Shown: positions 9,316 through 16,849 of the stretch, piece by piece
Position numbering within the stretch: position 1 is the stretch's first letter
Layout: each line of letters opens with the position of its first letter
From: UBA1926 sp002337215
Lineage (GTDB): Bacteria; Planctomycetota; Phycisphaerae; Phycisphaerales; UBA1924
Assembly (NCBI GenBank): GCA_963973795.1
Contig: CAXBAF010000020.1
Span: 10,759 to 74,758 of the forward strand
Reading direction: 5' to 3'
Length of the DNA stretch: 64,000 nt
Made by a program: the position numbers and the translations under genes
Notes under the pieces: model-generated
Told to the model about the DNA's origin: nothing
Databases searched by the model: none
The model's input: the letters and a program-made list of their open reading frames with translations, nothing else

Positions 9316-9969
9316 TCACTCCACCGGCGTGGCCTGCGCGACCAGGAACAACTGCAGATTCGCGGGCTGGATCGGCGAGCCGATCTCCTTACGCATCCGC
9401 ACCGCCCGCGTCGCCCCCGCCGGCACCGTCAGCGGGACCGTCCCGTACCGCAGCATCGGCGCCCGGTACGTCACCCCGTTGATTGTCCCGTCCCCGCTCG
9501 TCTGCAGATGCGACAGCGAGATCGTCGGGCTCAGCTCGTACAGCCCATCGCCGACCAGCCGGGGACGGATCGCGATCTGCATCTCGGACCCCCCGCCCAT
9601 CGTCTCGGCCACCATCGCCCGCTTCCCGGGTTCGACGGTCACCATCGGCCGGCGCATGAACGCGAACCCCGGGGCGGTCCGCAGCCGCCGGCTCGCCTCG
9701 GCGAGCAGATCGTCCGTTTCCGACCGCGCAACGTCCACGTCCCTCGCCTCGTTGGTCAGAAACGACTGCAGCCAGCGCGCGTCGGTCGAGTTCTCGAACC
9801 GGTCCCCGTCCACCGCGACGATGAGCAGACGTACCGCGACCGCCTCTCCCGACGCCGCGGGATCCCGCTCCGCCTGCTGCGATACGCACCCGCCCAGGCA
9901 CGCCGCCACGCAGGAGATCGCGGCCGCGCACAGCCCGACCCGCACAAAGTCACCGATCATCCCCTGCAT
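9316..9969 (-). CDS. Putative lipoprotein, unknown function
   Basis: The ATG at 9969 is chosen because AAGGAG lies 6 nt upstream; an in-frame ATG at 9984 has no comparable site, and the very long upstream frame is non-coding. The 217-residue product has a signal peptide ending in a lipobox-like CLGGC, so it is probably lipidated. The mature part includes a segment (RRPMVTVEPGKRAMVAE, then ELSPTISL) that resembles the strand pattern near secretin beta domains, but I cannot assign a family. It diverges from gltX. Confidence 0.65.
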   Translation of the reverse strand: MQGMIGDFVRVGLCAAAISCVAACLGGCVSQQAERDPAASGEAVAVRLLIVAVDGDRFENSTDARWLQSFLTNEARDVDVARSETDDLLAEASRRLRTAPGFAFMRRPMVTVEPGKRAMVAETMGGGSEMQIAIRPRLVGDGLYELSPTISLSHLQTSGDGTINGVTYRAPMLRYGTVPLTVPAGATRAVRMRKEIGSPIQPANLQLFLVAQATPVE

Positions 9970-10062
9970 GAAACGCTCCTTCATCCTGCTGTTCGGTGAT
10001 CTGTACCCGACGCTCCCTGCGCCGATCCCGACCCGTCCGCTGCCAGCATAGCCTCTCACGCC

Positions 10063-11826
10063 ATGACGAATACCCACGCCGATCAGCCGACCATCACCCG
10101 TTTCGCCCCCTCCCCGACGGGCCACCTCCACATCGGGGGTGCGCGCACGGCGCTCTTCTGCTGGGCCTACGCCAAACGCGCGCAGGGCGACGCCGGAGGC
10201 CGATTCCTCCTCCGCATCGAGGACACCGACCAGGCCCGCTCGTCCGAGGACGCCGCCCGCGGGATCCTCGAGGACCTCGCCTGGCTCGGCATCACGTGGG
10301 ACGACGGGCCCGAGTACGCGCACGACTCGATCACCGTCGGCGGCGACCCCCGATCCGTCGGCCCCTTCCACCAGTCCCAACGCCGGGAGATCTACGACGC
10401 CCATTTCCAGACGCTCCTCGACGCGGGCCTCGCCTACCCCGCGTTCGACACCCTCGACGAACTCAACGCGATGCGCAAGGCCGCGGAAGCCGAGAAGAGA
10501 ACCTTCATCTACCGCCAGGCCCCGGGCGACGACCGCGACGCCGCCCTCGCGCGCGCTCAAACCGAACCCCACGTCCTCCGCTTCAAGTTCCCCGAGACCG
10601 ACATCACCGTCCACGACGAAGTGCTGGGCGACGTGACCTTCCCCTACGCCGAACTCGACGATCTCGTCATCCGCAAGCAGGACGGCTTCCCGACCTACCA
10701 CTTCGCCGTCGTCGTCGACGATGCGCTCATGGGCGTCACCCACGTCCTGCGAGGACAAGAACACCTCAACAACACACCCAAGCACATCGCCCTGCAGCGT
10801 GCGCTCGGCTTCGACGTCCCCGCGTATGCCCACATGCCGCTCATCTTCAACCTCGACTCGACCAAGATGAGCAAGCGCGACAAGGACAAGGCCGCCAAGA
10901 AGGCCGTCCGCGACGCGAAGATCGACACCGTCGCCGCGCTGCTCGCCACGGGACGCGACCGCCAGCCCAACGTCGCGCTCGAACTGACCGACGAGAACTT
11001 CAAGGGCTGGCTCAAAGACAAGCAGCGGCAATTGGGACGCGACCAGCTCGCCGCCCTCGCATCGCTGCTCGACCTCCGCCTCCCCGAGATCGATGTCGAG
11101 GACTTCCGCGAAGCGGGCTACCTCCCCGAGGTCCTGTGCAACTTCCTCGCCCTGCTGGGCTGGAACCCGGGCCTCAAGAACGACGACGGAACCGACCTTG
11201 AGCGGTTCGACAACGCCTTCCTCGCCGAGCATTTCTCGTTCGATCGCGTCGGCAAGTCCAACAGCAAGTTCGACCGCGAGAAACTGCTCGCGTTCAACGC
11301 CGACACGATCCAGCACGGCATGACCGACGGCGAGTTCGCCTGCCAGTGGATGGGCTGGGCCGACCGGTTCGACACCGATCTCGCCGAGTGGGCCCGCGCC
11401 GATTTCGACCGCTGGGCGATCGCCGCCGCGGCCGCACGCCCCCGCACCAAGACCCTCTCGGACGCCGCAGACGCGATCACGTTCGCGCGCACAACCATCG
11501 ACGCGATCACCTACGACGCGAAGGCGGTCAAAAAGCACCTGCTCAAGGGCGATCCATCGGGGCTCGTGGTCCTGCCCCAGACGCGCGACGCGCTCGCCGC
11601 GATCAAGGACTGGTCCCCCGAGACGATCGAAGACGAGATCAAGGCCTTCGCCGAGTCCTCGGGCGCCGGGATGGGCAAGGTCGCCCAGCCCCTGCGGATC
11701 GCGCTGACCGGGTCGGCCGTCAGCCCACCCCTGGGCCTCTCGCTCGCCCTGGTCGGCAAGGACGAGACCCTCGCCCGCATCGACCGCTGCCTCGCCCAGG
11801 AGTTCGCCGAGACCGCGGCGTCGTAA
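10063..11826 (+). CDS. gltX: Glutamyl-tRNA synthetase with enlarged catalytic-core insertion
   Basis: This class I synthetase of 587 residues (usual length 460-510) charges tRNA-Glu. The HIGH-type motif is PSPTGHLHIGG (about residues 13-23) and the KMSKR loop is STKMSKR (about 266-272). Directly after KMSKR comes roughly 60-70 extra residues, starting DKDKAAKKAVRDAK and passing through a helical NVALELTDENFKGWLKDKQ. The canonical FREAGYLPEVLCNFLALLGW resumes near residue 346. The anticodon-binding C-terminus follows. No Shine-Dalgarno is visible; TAGCCT lies 8 nt before the ATG, so the transcript may have almost no leader. The insertion probably contacts the tRNA acceptor or catalytic site, but that is inference. 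Confidence 0.95.
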   Translation: MTNTHADQPTITRFAPSPTGHLHIGGARTALFCWAYAKRAQGDAGGRFLLRIEDTDQARSSEDAARGILEDLAWLGITWDDGPEYAHDSITVGGDPRSVGPFHQSQRREIYDAHFQTLLDAGLAYPAFDTLDELNAMRKAAEAEKRTFIYRQAPGDDRDAALARAQTEPHVLRFKFPETDITVHDEVLGDVTFPYAELDDLVIRKQDGFPTYHFAVVVDDALMGVTHVLRGQEHLNNTPKHIALQRALGFDVPAYAHMPLIFNLDSTKMSKRDKDKAAKKAVRDAKIDTVAALLATGRDRQPNVALELTDENFKGWLKDKQRQLGRDQLAALASLLDLRLPEIDVEDFREAGYLPEVLCNFLALLGWNPGLKNDDGTDLERFDNAFLAEHFSFDRVGKSNSKFDREKLLAFNADTIQHGMTDGEFACQWMGWADRFDTDLAEWARADFDRWAIAAAAARPRTKTLSDAADAITFARTTIDAITYDAKAVKKHLLKGDPSGLVVLPQTRDALAAIKDWSPETIEDEIKAFAESSGAGMGKVAQPLRIALTGSAVSPPLGLSLALVGKDETLARIDRCLAQEFAETAAS

Positions 11827-11843
11827 CGCGGGTGAACTCATCC

Positions 11844-11868
11844 GGGTGCCACGGCCGTCCCGGCCGTG
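11844..11868. repeat. Family B palindrome (half copy)
   Basis: GGGTGCCACGGCCGTCCCG followed by GCCGTG forms a short hairpin of the same kind as the larger copies near 34.5 kb and 45.95 kb. It sits just after the gltX stop in a 278-bp gene-free gap that is almost entirely repeats. Confidence 0.6.
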
Positions 11869-11886
11869 TCTTCGTTCTTCACCGCC

Positions 11887-11978
11887 CGGTGCCGTGGTTC
11901 GACCCGAAGGGCGAACCACGAACAGACGACCCCGGAACACCGAACCACCTTCGCCCTTCGGGTCGAAGACGGGCACCG
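11887..11978. repeat. Family C palindromic element (full)
   Basis: About 92 bp. The left arm begins GGTGCCGTGGTTCGACCCG and folds on itself through GAAGGGCGAACCACG. The right arm (CCTTCGCCCTTCGGGTCGA..GGGCACC) is its inverted relative. The bipartite design parallels family A. Related copies are at 35225-35317 and 46192-46225. Confidence 0.6.
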
Positions 11979-12007
11979 ACCGCGGCCAGACCAACCGGCA
12001 TCGAACC

Positions 12008-12058
12008 GGGTGCCATGGAGACACCGCAAAGCGGTTTCTCCATGATCAAGGCTCCGGT
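12008..12058. repeat. Family A palindrome, truncated copy
   Basis: The left half GGGTGCCATGGAGAC ... TTTCTCCATG is intact, with an internal CCGC-AAA-GCGG hairpin. The right half survives only as ATCAAGGCTCCGG. It lies 47 bp upstream of the next gene's start. Confidence 0.6.
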
Positions 12059-12104
12059 TCTTGACGCGCACACCGATCTAGAATCAGACCGGGAGGTGGT
12101 CACC

Positions 12105-12491
12105 ATGACCCACACGCCCCACACCCGCCGTCGGCTCATCCCAGCCCGATTCCAGAACCCCATCAACCGAGCCCTGAATCTCCTCCTCTACCTCGTGCTC
12201 TGTTTCATGATCGGCACCGGGTTGTTGCTCTGGCTCCGCCTCCCCCCGGGGCAGGGCCGACACCGCGGGGGCGGGCACGACGCGATCCTGAGCCTGACCC
12301 GCCACGAATGGGGCGACTGGCACCTCTACGCGGGCCTCGCGTTCATCGCGCTCTGCGTGGTCCACCTGCTGATGAACTGGACCTGGCTCCGCAAGATCGC
12401 GGCCGGGGCGCACGCGGCACGGTTCTGGTTCGGCATCGCGCTCGGGCTCGCGGTCATCGCCGTGCTCTGGTTTGTCCCGATCGACCATTGA
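12105..12491 (+). CDS. DUF4405/cytochrome b561-like four-helix membrane protein
   Basis: The start is set by GGGAGGTGG at 12091-12099, 5 nt before the ATG. The 128-residue protein has an Arg-rich N-terminus and three to four transmembrane helices (LNLLLYLVLCFMIGTGLLLWL; LYAGLAFIALCVVHLLMNW; FWFGIALGLAVIAVLWFV). Histidines in HEWGDWHLYAG and VVHLLMNW are placed like the haem ligands of small cytochrome b561/DUF4405 proteins. It may therefore be a membrane redox carrier, but no partner dehydrogenase is nearby. Confidence 0.7.
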   Translation: MTHTPHTRRRLIPARFQNPINRALNLLLYLVLCFMIGTGLLLWLRLPPGQGRHRGGGHDAILSLTRHEWGDWHLYAGLAFIALCVVHLLMNWTWLRKIAAGAHAARFWFGIALGLAVIAVLWFVPIDH

Positions 12492-12521
12492 CCCGCGGGT
12501 CATCCCCCCGAGACGCCGCGG

Positions 12522-12527
12522 TATGCT
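12522..12527 (+). promoter_or_regulatory. -10-like TATGCT, leaderless start
   Basis: TATGCT ends 6 nt before the ATG at 12534. No Shine-Dalgarno and no recognisable -35 are present. Confidence 0.5.
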
Positions 12528-12533
12528 CGCCCC

Positions 12534-13124
12534 ATGTCCGACCCCACCGACCCCAACGACCCCAACGAGCGCCCCGCGCCGGCCCGATCCAAAGGCTCCC
12601 CCTGGCCCTGGCTCCTCGCCGCGGGGCTCGCCTTCCTGCTGCTCGTCGGCACCCTCGCCGGGTCGTTCATCTACGCCGTCCGCGCCGTGCGCGGCAGCAC
12701 CGTTGAACTCACCATCGACGGCACGACGTGCCGGACCAGGGACGATTGGACCCCCAGGGTCACGGTTTTCCTCCGCGACCACACCGTCCCGGCCGGCACC
12801 GCCATGCTGGGCCTCGCCCCGTACGGACCCGACGGGCACGTCATTCTTATGACCACCAAGGTCGGCACCTCCCTCGATCTCCCCAGCGGCGAGTTCAGCT
12901 CCATCGCGACGATCGATCTCGCTCAGTGGGACCCCGACGACGAGATCTGCTTCGAGGTCTCGGGCCTCGAAGACCAGCTCACCACAGGCGACCTGATCGT
13001 CGTGGGCGATCTTGCGAGCCCGATCGCGACCGCCCTGCTCTCATCCTGCGGCGTCGGCGCGATCATGGTCATCGTCATCGGCGTCTCGCTCATCAAAGCA
13101 AAGAACCGGTTCGACGCGGCATAA
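12534..13124 (+). CDS. Two-helix membrane protein of unknown function
   Basis: This 196-residue protein has a Pro/Asp-rich cytoplasmic N-terminus (SDPTDPNDPNERPAP), a transmembrane helix at about 22-45 (WPWLLAAGLAFLLLVGTLAG), a beta-rich middle with one cysteine (GTTCRTRDDW), and a second helix near 168-188 (GVGAIMVIVIGVSLIKAK). I recognise no family. The start follows a TATGCT box by 6 nt, so the message may be leaderless. Confidence 0.6.
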   Translation: MSDPTDPNDPNERPAPARSKGSPWPWLLAAGLAFLLLVGTLAGSFIYAVRAVRGSTVELTIDGTTCRTRDDWTPRVTVFLRDHTVPAGTAMLGLAPYGPDGHVILMTTKVGTSLDLPSGEFSSIATIDLAQWDPDDEICFEVSGLEDQLTTGDLIVVGDLASPIATALLSSCGVGAIMVIVIGVSLIKAKNRFDAA

Positions 13125-13152
13125 CCGAGACACCTTCCGATACCAAGCACCG

Positions 13153-13548
13153 TCATCCGCTGCCCGCGAGGTCAATGCGTTCGCTTCTGACGTCTTTCCC
13201 AGGATTTCCATAACGCTTCACGGCGTGCGACCCGGCTGGCCACGTCTGACCCTCAAGCACCGGCCGCATCGCATCCCAAAGCAGGTCGGCGTCCGGGCCA
13301 TATGTATAAACAACACATACCCCATCGCCGAACTCATCGCCATCGAGTTCGCCTACCTTGGCGTGGGCGATTGCGGCTTCCAGCCGATCCTCCACATCCT
13401 GGTATTGCTCCACCACTCCCTCTTCGATCGGGAACCCATCCTCGTTGGCTTCATAGCGAAGGTGCAGGAGCACCGCGTGCTCCTCACGCTCCGGCTCATC
13501 CGCGACCGATTCTGCCTTCGAACCAAATAACTTTGACAACAATCCCAT
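13153..13548 (-). CDS. Small acidic hypothetical protein
   Basis: Two ATGs are adjacent. AAGGAG ends 3 nt before the first (13551) and 6 nt before the second (13548), so the second is preferred. The 131-residue product is acidic, with a predicted alpha/beta pattern (EHAVLLHLRYEANEDGFPIEEGV; DGVCVVYTYGPDADLLWDAMRP). Proteins of this look often belong to small stand-alone families of the DUF695/immunity type, but I cannot place it. It is co-directional with the downstream transporter at 13567-15081, but lies after it in the transcription order. Confidence 0.6.
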   Translation of the reverse strand: MGLLSKLFGSKAESVADEPEREEHAVLLHLRYEANEDGFPIEEGVVEQYQDVEDRLEAAIAHAKVGELDGDEFGDGVCVVYTYGPDADLLWDAMRPVLEGQTWPAGSHAVKRYGNPGKDVRSERIDLAGSG

Positions 13549-13566
13549 CATTGACTCCTTGCGAAC

Positions 13567-15081
13567 TCAAAAGAACACAAGCACCAGCCCCAGCCACACC
13601 GCCAGTGACACCATCAGCACGCACGTGTACCCCACGATCTCCCGCGCGCGCACGCCCGTGATCGCCAGCAGCGGCAACGCCCAGAAGGGCTGCAGCAGGT
13701 TCGTCAGCTGATCGCCGTACGCGACCGCCATGATCAGTTTTCCGGGCGGCACACCCACGCTCGCACCCGCCTCCAGCACGATCGGCCCCTGGATCCCCCA
13801 CTGCCCGCCCCCGCTCGGCACGAACAGGTTCACCACCCCCGCGCTCACGAACGTCAGCAAAGGCAGCCCGGTCTCACCGGCCGACGCGGAAAGCCACGCC
13901 GAGAACGACTCGACCAGCCCGCTGCTCACCAGCAGCGCCATGATCCCCGCGTACAAAGGGAACTGCAGGATCACTCCCGCGCACCCTTTCGCCCCGTCCT
14001 CCACCGCGCGCACGTAGCTCGCCGTTGACCCGTGCAGGATCAGCCCGAGACCCAGCATCAGGGCGTTGATCTCGTTGAGACCGACGCGCCCGAGCCCCGA
14101 AACCGAGCCGTACCGCCAGACCCCCGCGAGCAGCGCCAACCCGAGCACCCACGCCAGCACCGGCGTCTCGTGGAGCCAGTCGGGCAACGACCTCGACGAT
14201 GTCCCACCCTCCTCTGACGAGCCCCCGGCGCGAGCCGGGGGACCTCCCCCCTCGCTCGCGCGAGGGGCTCGCACCGCATCCTCCCCATCCCTCTGAGGGT
14301 GCCCCGGAGACGGCGCAGCCTTCTCCGGGTGGCGTCGAGCGTCGTCGTACGCCCCGATCGTGCGCACATCCTCACCCGCCCCGGGCGTCAGCAACCACAG
14401 CACCGCCGGCACGATGACCAGCAGCCCCGCCGTCGCCACGAGGTTCATGGGACTGAAGATCGTCTCGCCCAGCGGAACGCCGCCCTCGAAGCGTTCGAGC
14501 ATCCCGGCCGGCAGGACTTTCGCCGCGCCGTCCGCCGAGGTCATCGTCAGCGGCGCGCTCCCGCTCAGCCCGCCGTGGAAGACCGCCATCGCGCAGTACC
14601 CCGCCGCCGCCAGCAGCGGGTAGTGCGCCCGCACGCCCCGCGCTTCGAGCGACCGCGCGACGTCCCGGGCGAGCAGCGCCCCGAAGATGAGCCCGAGCCC
14701 CCAGTTCACGAGCCCGAACGATGCCGACACAAGCCCCACCATCGCCGCCGCCTGCGCCGGGGAACGGGGCAGACCCGCCAGCCCGCCCAGCAGCGCGCGC
14801 ACGGGCCCGCTCGCCGCCAGCGCGTGCCCCGTCACCAGCACCAGGCACATCTGCATCCCGAACGCGAGGAACTTCCACAGACCGTCCCCGGCCCGCCACG
14901 CGTCGAGCAGATACACCGCCGACGACGCATCCTCGGCCTTCCCCGGAAAATCCCCCAGCCCCAGCGCGAGCCCCGCCGTCACCAGCGTGAGCAGCACCGC
15001 GAGCACAAACGGATCGGGAGCCGTCCGCTCGAAGACCCGGCTGATGCTCGAACCCATTCCCGAGACTGCCCGTGCGATCAT
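13567..15081 (-). CDS. atoE: Short-chain fatty acid transporter, AtoE family
   Basis: This 504-residue membrane protein (AtoE relatives are about 440) has around ten hydrophobic helices. Conserved features include FGLVNWGLGLIFGALLARDVA, HGGLSGSAPLT and the C-terminal NLFVPSGGGQWGIQGPIV. The family moves short-chain acids such as acetoacetate or butyrate, probably with protons. Residues about 245-290 form a hydrophilic Gly/Pro/Glu/Ser-rich loop absent from relatives. Its DNA (14215-14329) consists of GC-rich hairpins plus half of the family A palindrome, so a repeat element has been accommodated in frame between two transmembrane bundles. The gene starts 4 nt after the stop of the upstream gene. 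Confidence 0.85.
   Translation of the reverse strand: MIARAVSGMGSSISRVFERTAPDPFVLAVLLTLVTAGLALGLGDFPGKAEDASSAVYLLDAWRAGDGLWKFLAFGMQMCLVLVTGHALAASGPVRALLGGLAGLPRSPAQAAAMVGLVSASFGLVNWGLGLIFGALLARDVARSLEARGVRAHYPLLAAAGYCAMAVFHGGLSGSAPLTMTSADGAAKVLPAGMLERFEGGVPLGETIFSPMNLVATAGLLVIVPAVLWLLTPGAGEDVRTIGAYDDARRHPEKAAPSPGHPQRDGEDAVRAPRASEGGGPPARAGGSSEEGGTSSRSLPDWLHETPVLAWVLGLALLAGVWRYGSVSGLGRVGLNEINALMLGLGLILHGSTASYVRAVEDGAKGCAGVILQFPLYAGIMALLVSSGLVESFSAWLSASAGETGLPLLTFVSAGVVNLFVPSGGGQWGIQGPIVLEAGASVGVPPGKLIMAVAYGDQLTNLLQPFWALPLLAITGVRAREIVGYTCVLMVSLAVWLGLVLVFF
14215..14329. repeat. In-frame palindromic repeat cluster inside the transporter gene
   Basis: It contains the half element GGGTGCCCCGGAGACGGCG..CTTCTCCGGG (14297-14329), which matches the family A half except that both stem sides changed from AT to CC/GG, keeping the pairing. 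Further hairpins lie alongside (GCCCCCGGCGCGAGCCGGGGG and GAGCCCCTCGCGCGAG on one strand or the other). The host frame stays open across it. Confidence 0.65.
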
Positions 15082-15085
15082 GCCG

Positions 15086-15637
15086 TCAGACTAGCGAATC
15101 CCCTTCGGCCGCCGTGTCGCCGATCGCGGTTCCCAGCACCCCGTCCACGGCCGCGCGCATGGCCGCCATCTCCGGCTTCGCGATCCGCTGCCCCACCGCG
15201 CTCGCCCAGAACATCAGCCCGCCCACCGTCACGCACGCCGGGATGAGCAGCAGCGACCACGGCGTGCGATCGAGCAGCAGTTCGGCGATCCCCCACATCG
15301 CCGATCCCAGGATCAGCGTCAGCAGCGCCAGGTACGTGAGCATGTACCCCACCCAGATGTTGTTCGCGGGGTTGAACCGCCCCGCGACGATCGCCGACAC
15401 CGATGGCGACGCCGCGCCATCATCGCCGCCCGTCTCCTCGCGCACCTCGAGCGTCAGCACGGGCGACCAGAAGTGCCGGGACTGTTTCCGGATCGACAGC
15501 GTGAAATGGCTCCCCGCCCGCACCGCGTCGTACGGACACTCCCCCGACCGGATCCACGCGGCCAGCGCTCGCTCCGCCGCGTCTGCGGTGCCCACGAGCG
15601 TCAGTTCAAAGGTCGGACCCAAAACAATGTCACGCAC
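15086..15637 (-). CDS. Membrane protein of unknown function
   Basis: This 183-residue protein starts at a GTG with GTGAGG about 7 nt upstream. The N-terminal 75 residues are soluble and mixed alpha/beta (FELTLVGTADAAERALAAW). Two transmembrane helices follow (WVGYMLTYLALLTLILGSAMWG; WSLLLIPACVTVGGLMFWA). The C-terminal tail is amphipathic. The stop lies 4 nt before the AtoE-type transporter, so the two are probably co-transcribed. No family recognised. Confidence 0.65.
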   Translation of the reverse strand: MRDIVLGPTFELTLVGTADAAERALAAWIRSGECPYDAVRAGSHFTLSIRKQSRHFWSPVLTLEVREETGGDDGAASPSVSAIVAGRFNPANNIWVGYMLTYLALLTLILGSAMWGIAELLLDRTPWSLLLIPACVTVGGLMFWASAVGQRIAKPEMAAMRAAVDGVLGTAIGDTAAEGDSLV

Positions 15638-15721
15638 GGCGATACCTCACCGCGCCAGCATAGCAAAGCAAGGCACAAACCAGTCCTCCCCAAGCCCCAA
15701 CACCCAGTGCCTGGTGCCTCT

Positions 15722-16201
15722 TCAACTCATGTCGATATCCCGCACCCCGCGGATCTGCCGCATCCGCTCGGTCGCCTCGCGGAAGTACTCGCGCACCTCG
15801 TCGGCGTCCTTGACCGCGTTGAGCACGATCTCGGGAGTCCGTTCGTCGGTGCTCGTCACCTCGAGCGTGCCCAGCCCCACCAGCCGCTGCACGAACGGCT
15901 TGATGAGCCCGACATCCCGCACGCGGTACAACTCGACCTCCTCGGTGCGCCGGTTCAGGATGCCCCATTCCCAGCGCAGCCGTTCGGTGGTGAGCGTGAA
16001 CCGCGTGCTCTTCACGTCGAGCCACTTGTAGATCGCCCACGGGATCGGGATGACCAGCACGCAGAGCACAAACCACCAGAAGTTGACCCACTGGCTCGGC
16101 CCCCCCGACCAGAGCTCGGTCTCAGGATCACGGCCAGAGCCCCGTTCGGGCGTCTCGCCCCGCCGATGCTCCGCCCGACTGTCCACGATCCCGTCGTCCA
16201 T
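15722..16201 (-). CDS. Bacterial PH-domain (YdbS/bPH_2-like) membrane protein
   Basis: The ATG at 16201 is preferred because AAGGGG lies 6-7 nt upstream; the frame is open further but without support. The 159-residue product has an acidic N-terminus, one or two hydrophobic helices (WVNFWWFVLCVLVIPIPWAIY) and a bacterial PH-type beta sandwich (RFTLTTERLRWEWGILNRRTEEVELYRVRDV). That pattern is typical of YdbS/YdbT-like DUF304 proteins, whose role is poorly known. Two AGTGCCT heptamers follow its stop at 15706-15719. Confidence 0.78.
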   Translation of the reverse strand: MDDGIVDSRAEHRRGETPERGSGRDPETELWSGGPSQWVNFWWFVLCVLVIPIPWAIYKWLDVKSTRFTLTTERLRWEWGILNRRTEEVELYRVRDVGLIKPFVQRLVGLGTLEVTSTDERTPEIVLNAVKDADEVREYFREATERMRQIRGVRDIDMS

Positions 16202-16429
16202 GACCATCCCCTTCCGGCTCGGCGGCACCCACCCGGGGCCGGGCCCGGGCGTGCCAATATCGCCCTTTTCGTCGTCTGCGAGCCTATACCGACTCTGTCG
16301 AGATTGCCGACCCACGCTTTCACACCCGTGCCGGCCGACCGATCACGCGCCGGGCGGGACGGGCCCGCCGGAGTCTTTGCAAAACCTTTATTTGCCACCG
16401 CCTGTACCGGACCGTTCCCCGCGCTATGT

Positions 16430-16549
16430 TCGTGGGTTGAGAGAGTGGAGGCAAGAAGAGACGCCCTCGGCTTCAAACGAAGCCGAGACGCGATTCGGGA
16501 GAAGAGCGAGAGATCAGAGAGACCGGCGGTCATCCGTCGGTCTTTTTTT
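16430..16549 (+). ncRNA. Candidate small RNA or leader with intrinsic terminator
   Basis: A gene-free stretch holds a perfect 9-bp stem (CTCGGCTTC-aaac-GAAGCCGAG, 16466-16487). A purine-rich single-stranded stretch (GGGAGAAGAGCGAGAGATC) follows, then a terminator hairpin and seven Ts. No start codon or reading frame is conserved with it. It ends 300 bp before the next gene, so it is more likely an independent small RNA than an attenuator. The 5' end is uncertain, and I do not recognise a known riboswitch consensus. Confidence 0.45.
16521..16549 (+). terminator. Intrinsic terminator of the candidate small RNA
   Basis: GACCGGCGG-tcat-CCGTCGGTC (nine pairs, one G-U) is followed by TTTTTTT. Confidence 0.8.
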
Positions 16550-16770
16550 GTGCGCCATCGCGCCGATTCCACGACGCCGAAGCCCGAGCGTCAATATGTC
16601 GCGACGTCGCGCGAGCGGACCGCGGCGCCAACCGGATCAGTTCCGGTCCCGAAGCCCACTCGTGGGTTTTCACACGGGTCTGTGCGACTACAAATCCCCC
16701 GATTGGGCATCTTGAATTCCGCCTCTTTGGCAAAAATCACGTTTCTCATAGTACTGATCTGAAACAGTGT

Positions 16771-16790
16771 TGAACAGATCGCCATGTTCA
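16771..16790. promoter_or_regulatory. Inverted repeat upstream of prepilin-like gene (operator candidate)
   Basis: TGAACA-N8-TGTTCA forms a perfect 6+6 dyad in an AT-richer patch, about 60 bp before the start at 16850. It could bind a dimeric regulator. No clear -35/-10 pair was found, although TTGGCA with TAGTAC 16 nt downstream lies at about 16727-16754. Confidence 0.35.
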
Positions 16791-16849
16791 GATGCATTGT
16801 AACTGTACCGGAATGCGTTCTCGCCGGGTATCGACGGAAGGAGAATAGC

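Noticed and set aside
7098..9482. A 794-codon open frame on the plus strand antisense to the EF-G-like gene
   Set aside because: It is explained by strong third-position GC bias of the real gene; composition is Arg/His-rich low complexity and there is no ribosome binding site or domain.
9970..12024. Long 5' extension of the lipoprotein frame (9316-12024, minus)
   Set aside because: It runs antisense through gltX; AAGGAG 6 nt before 9969 and the lipobox fix the real start.
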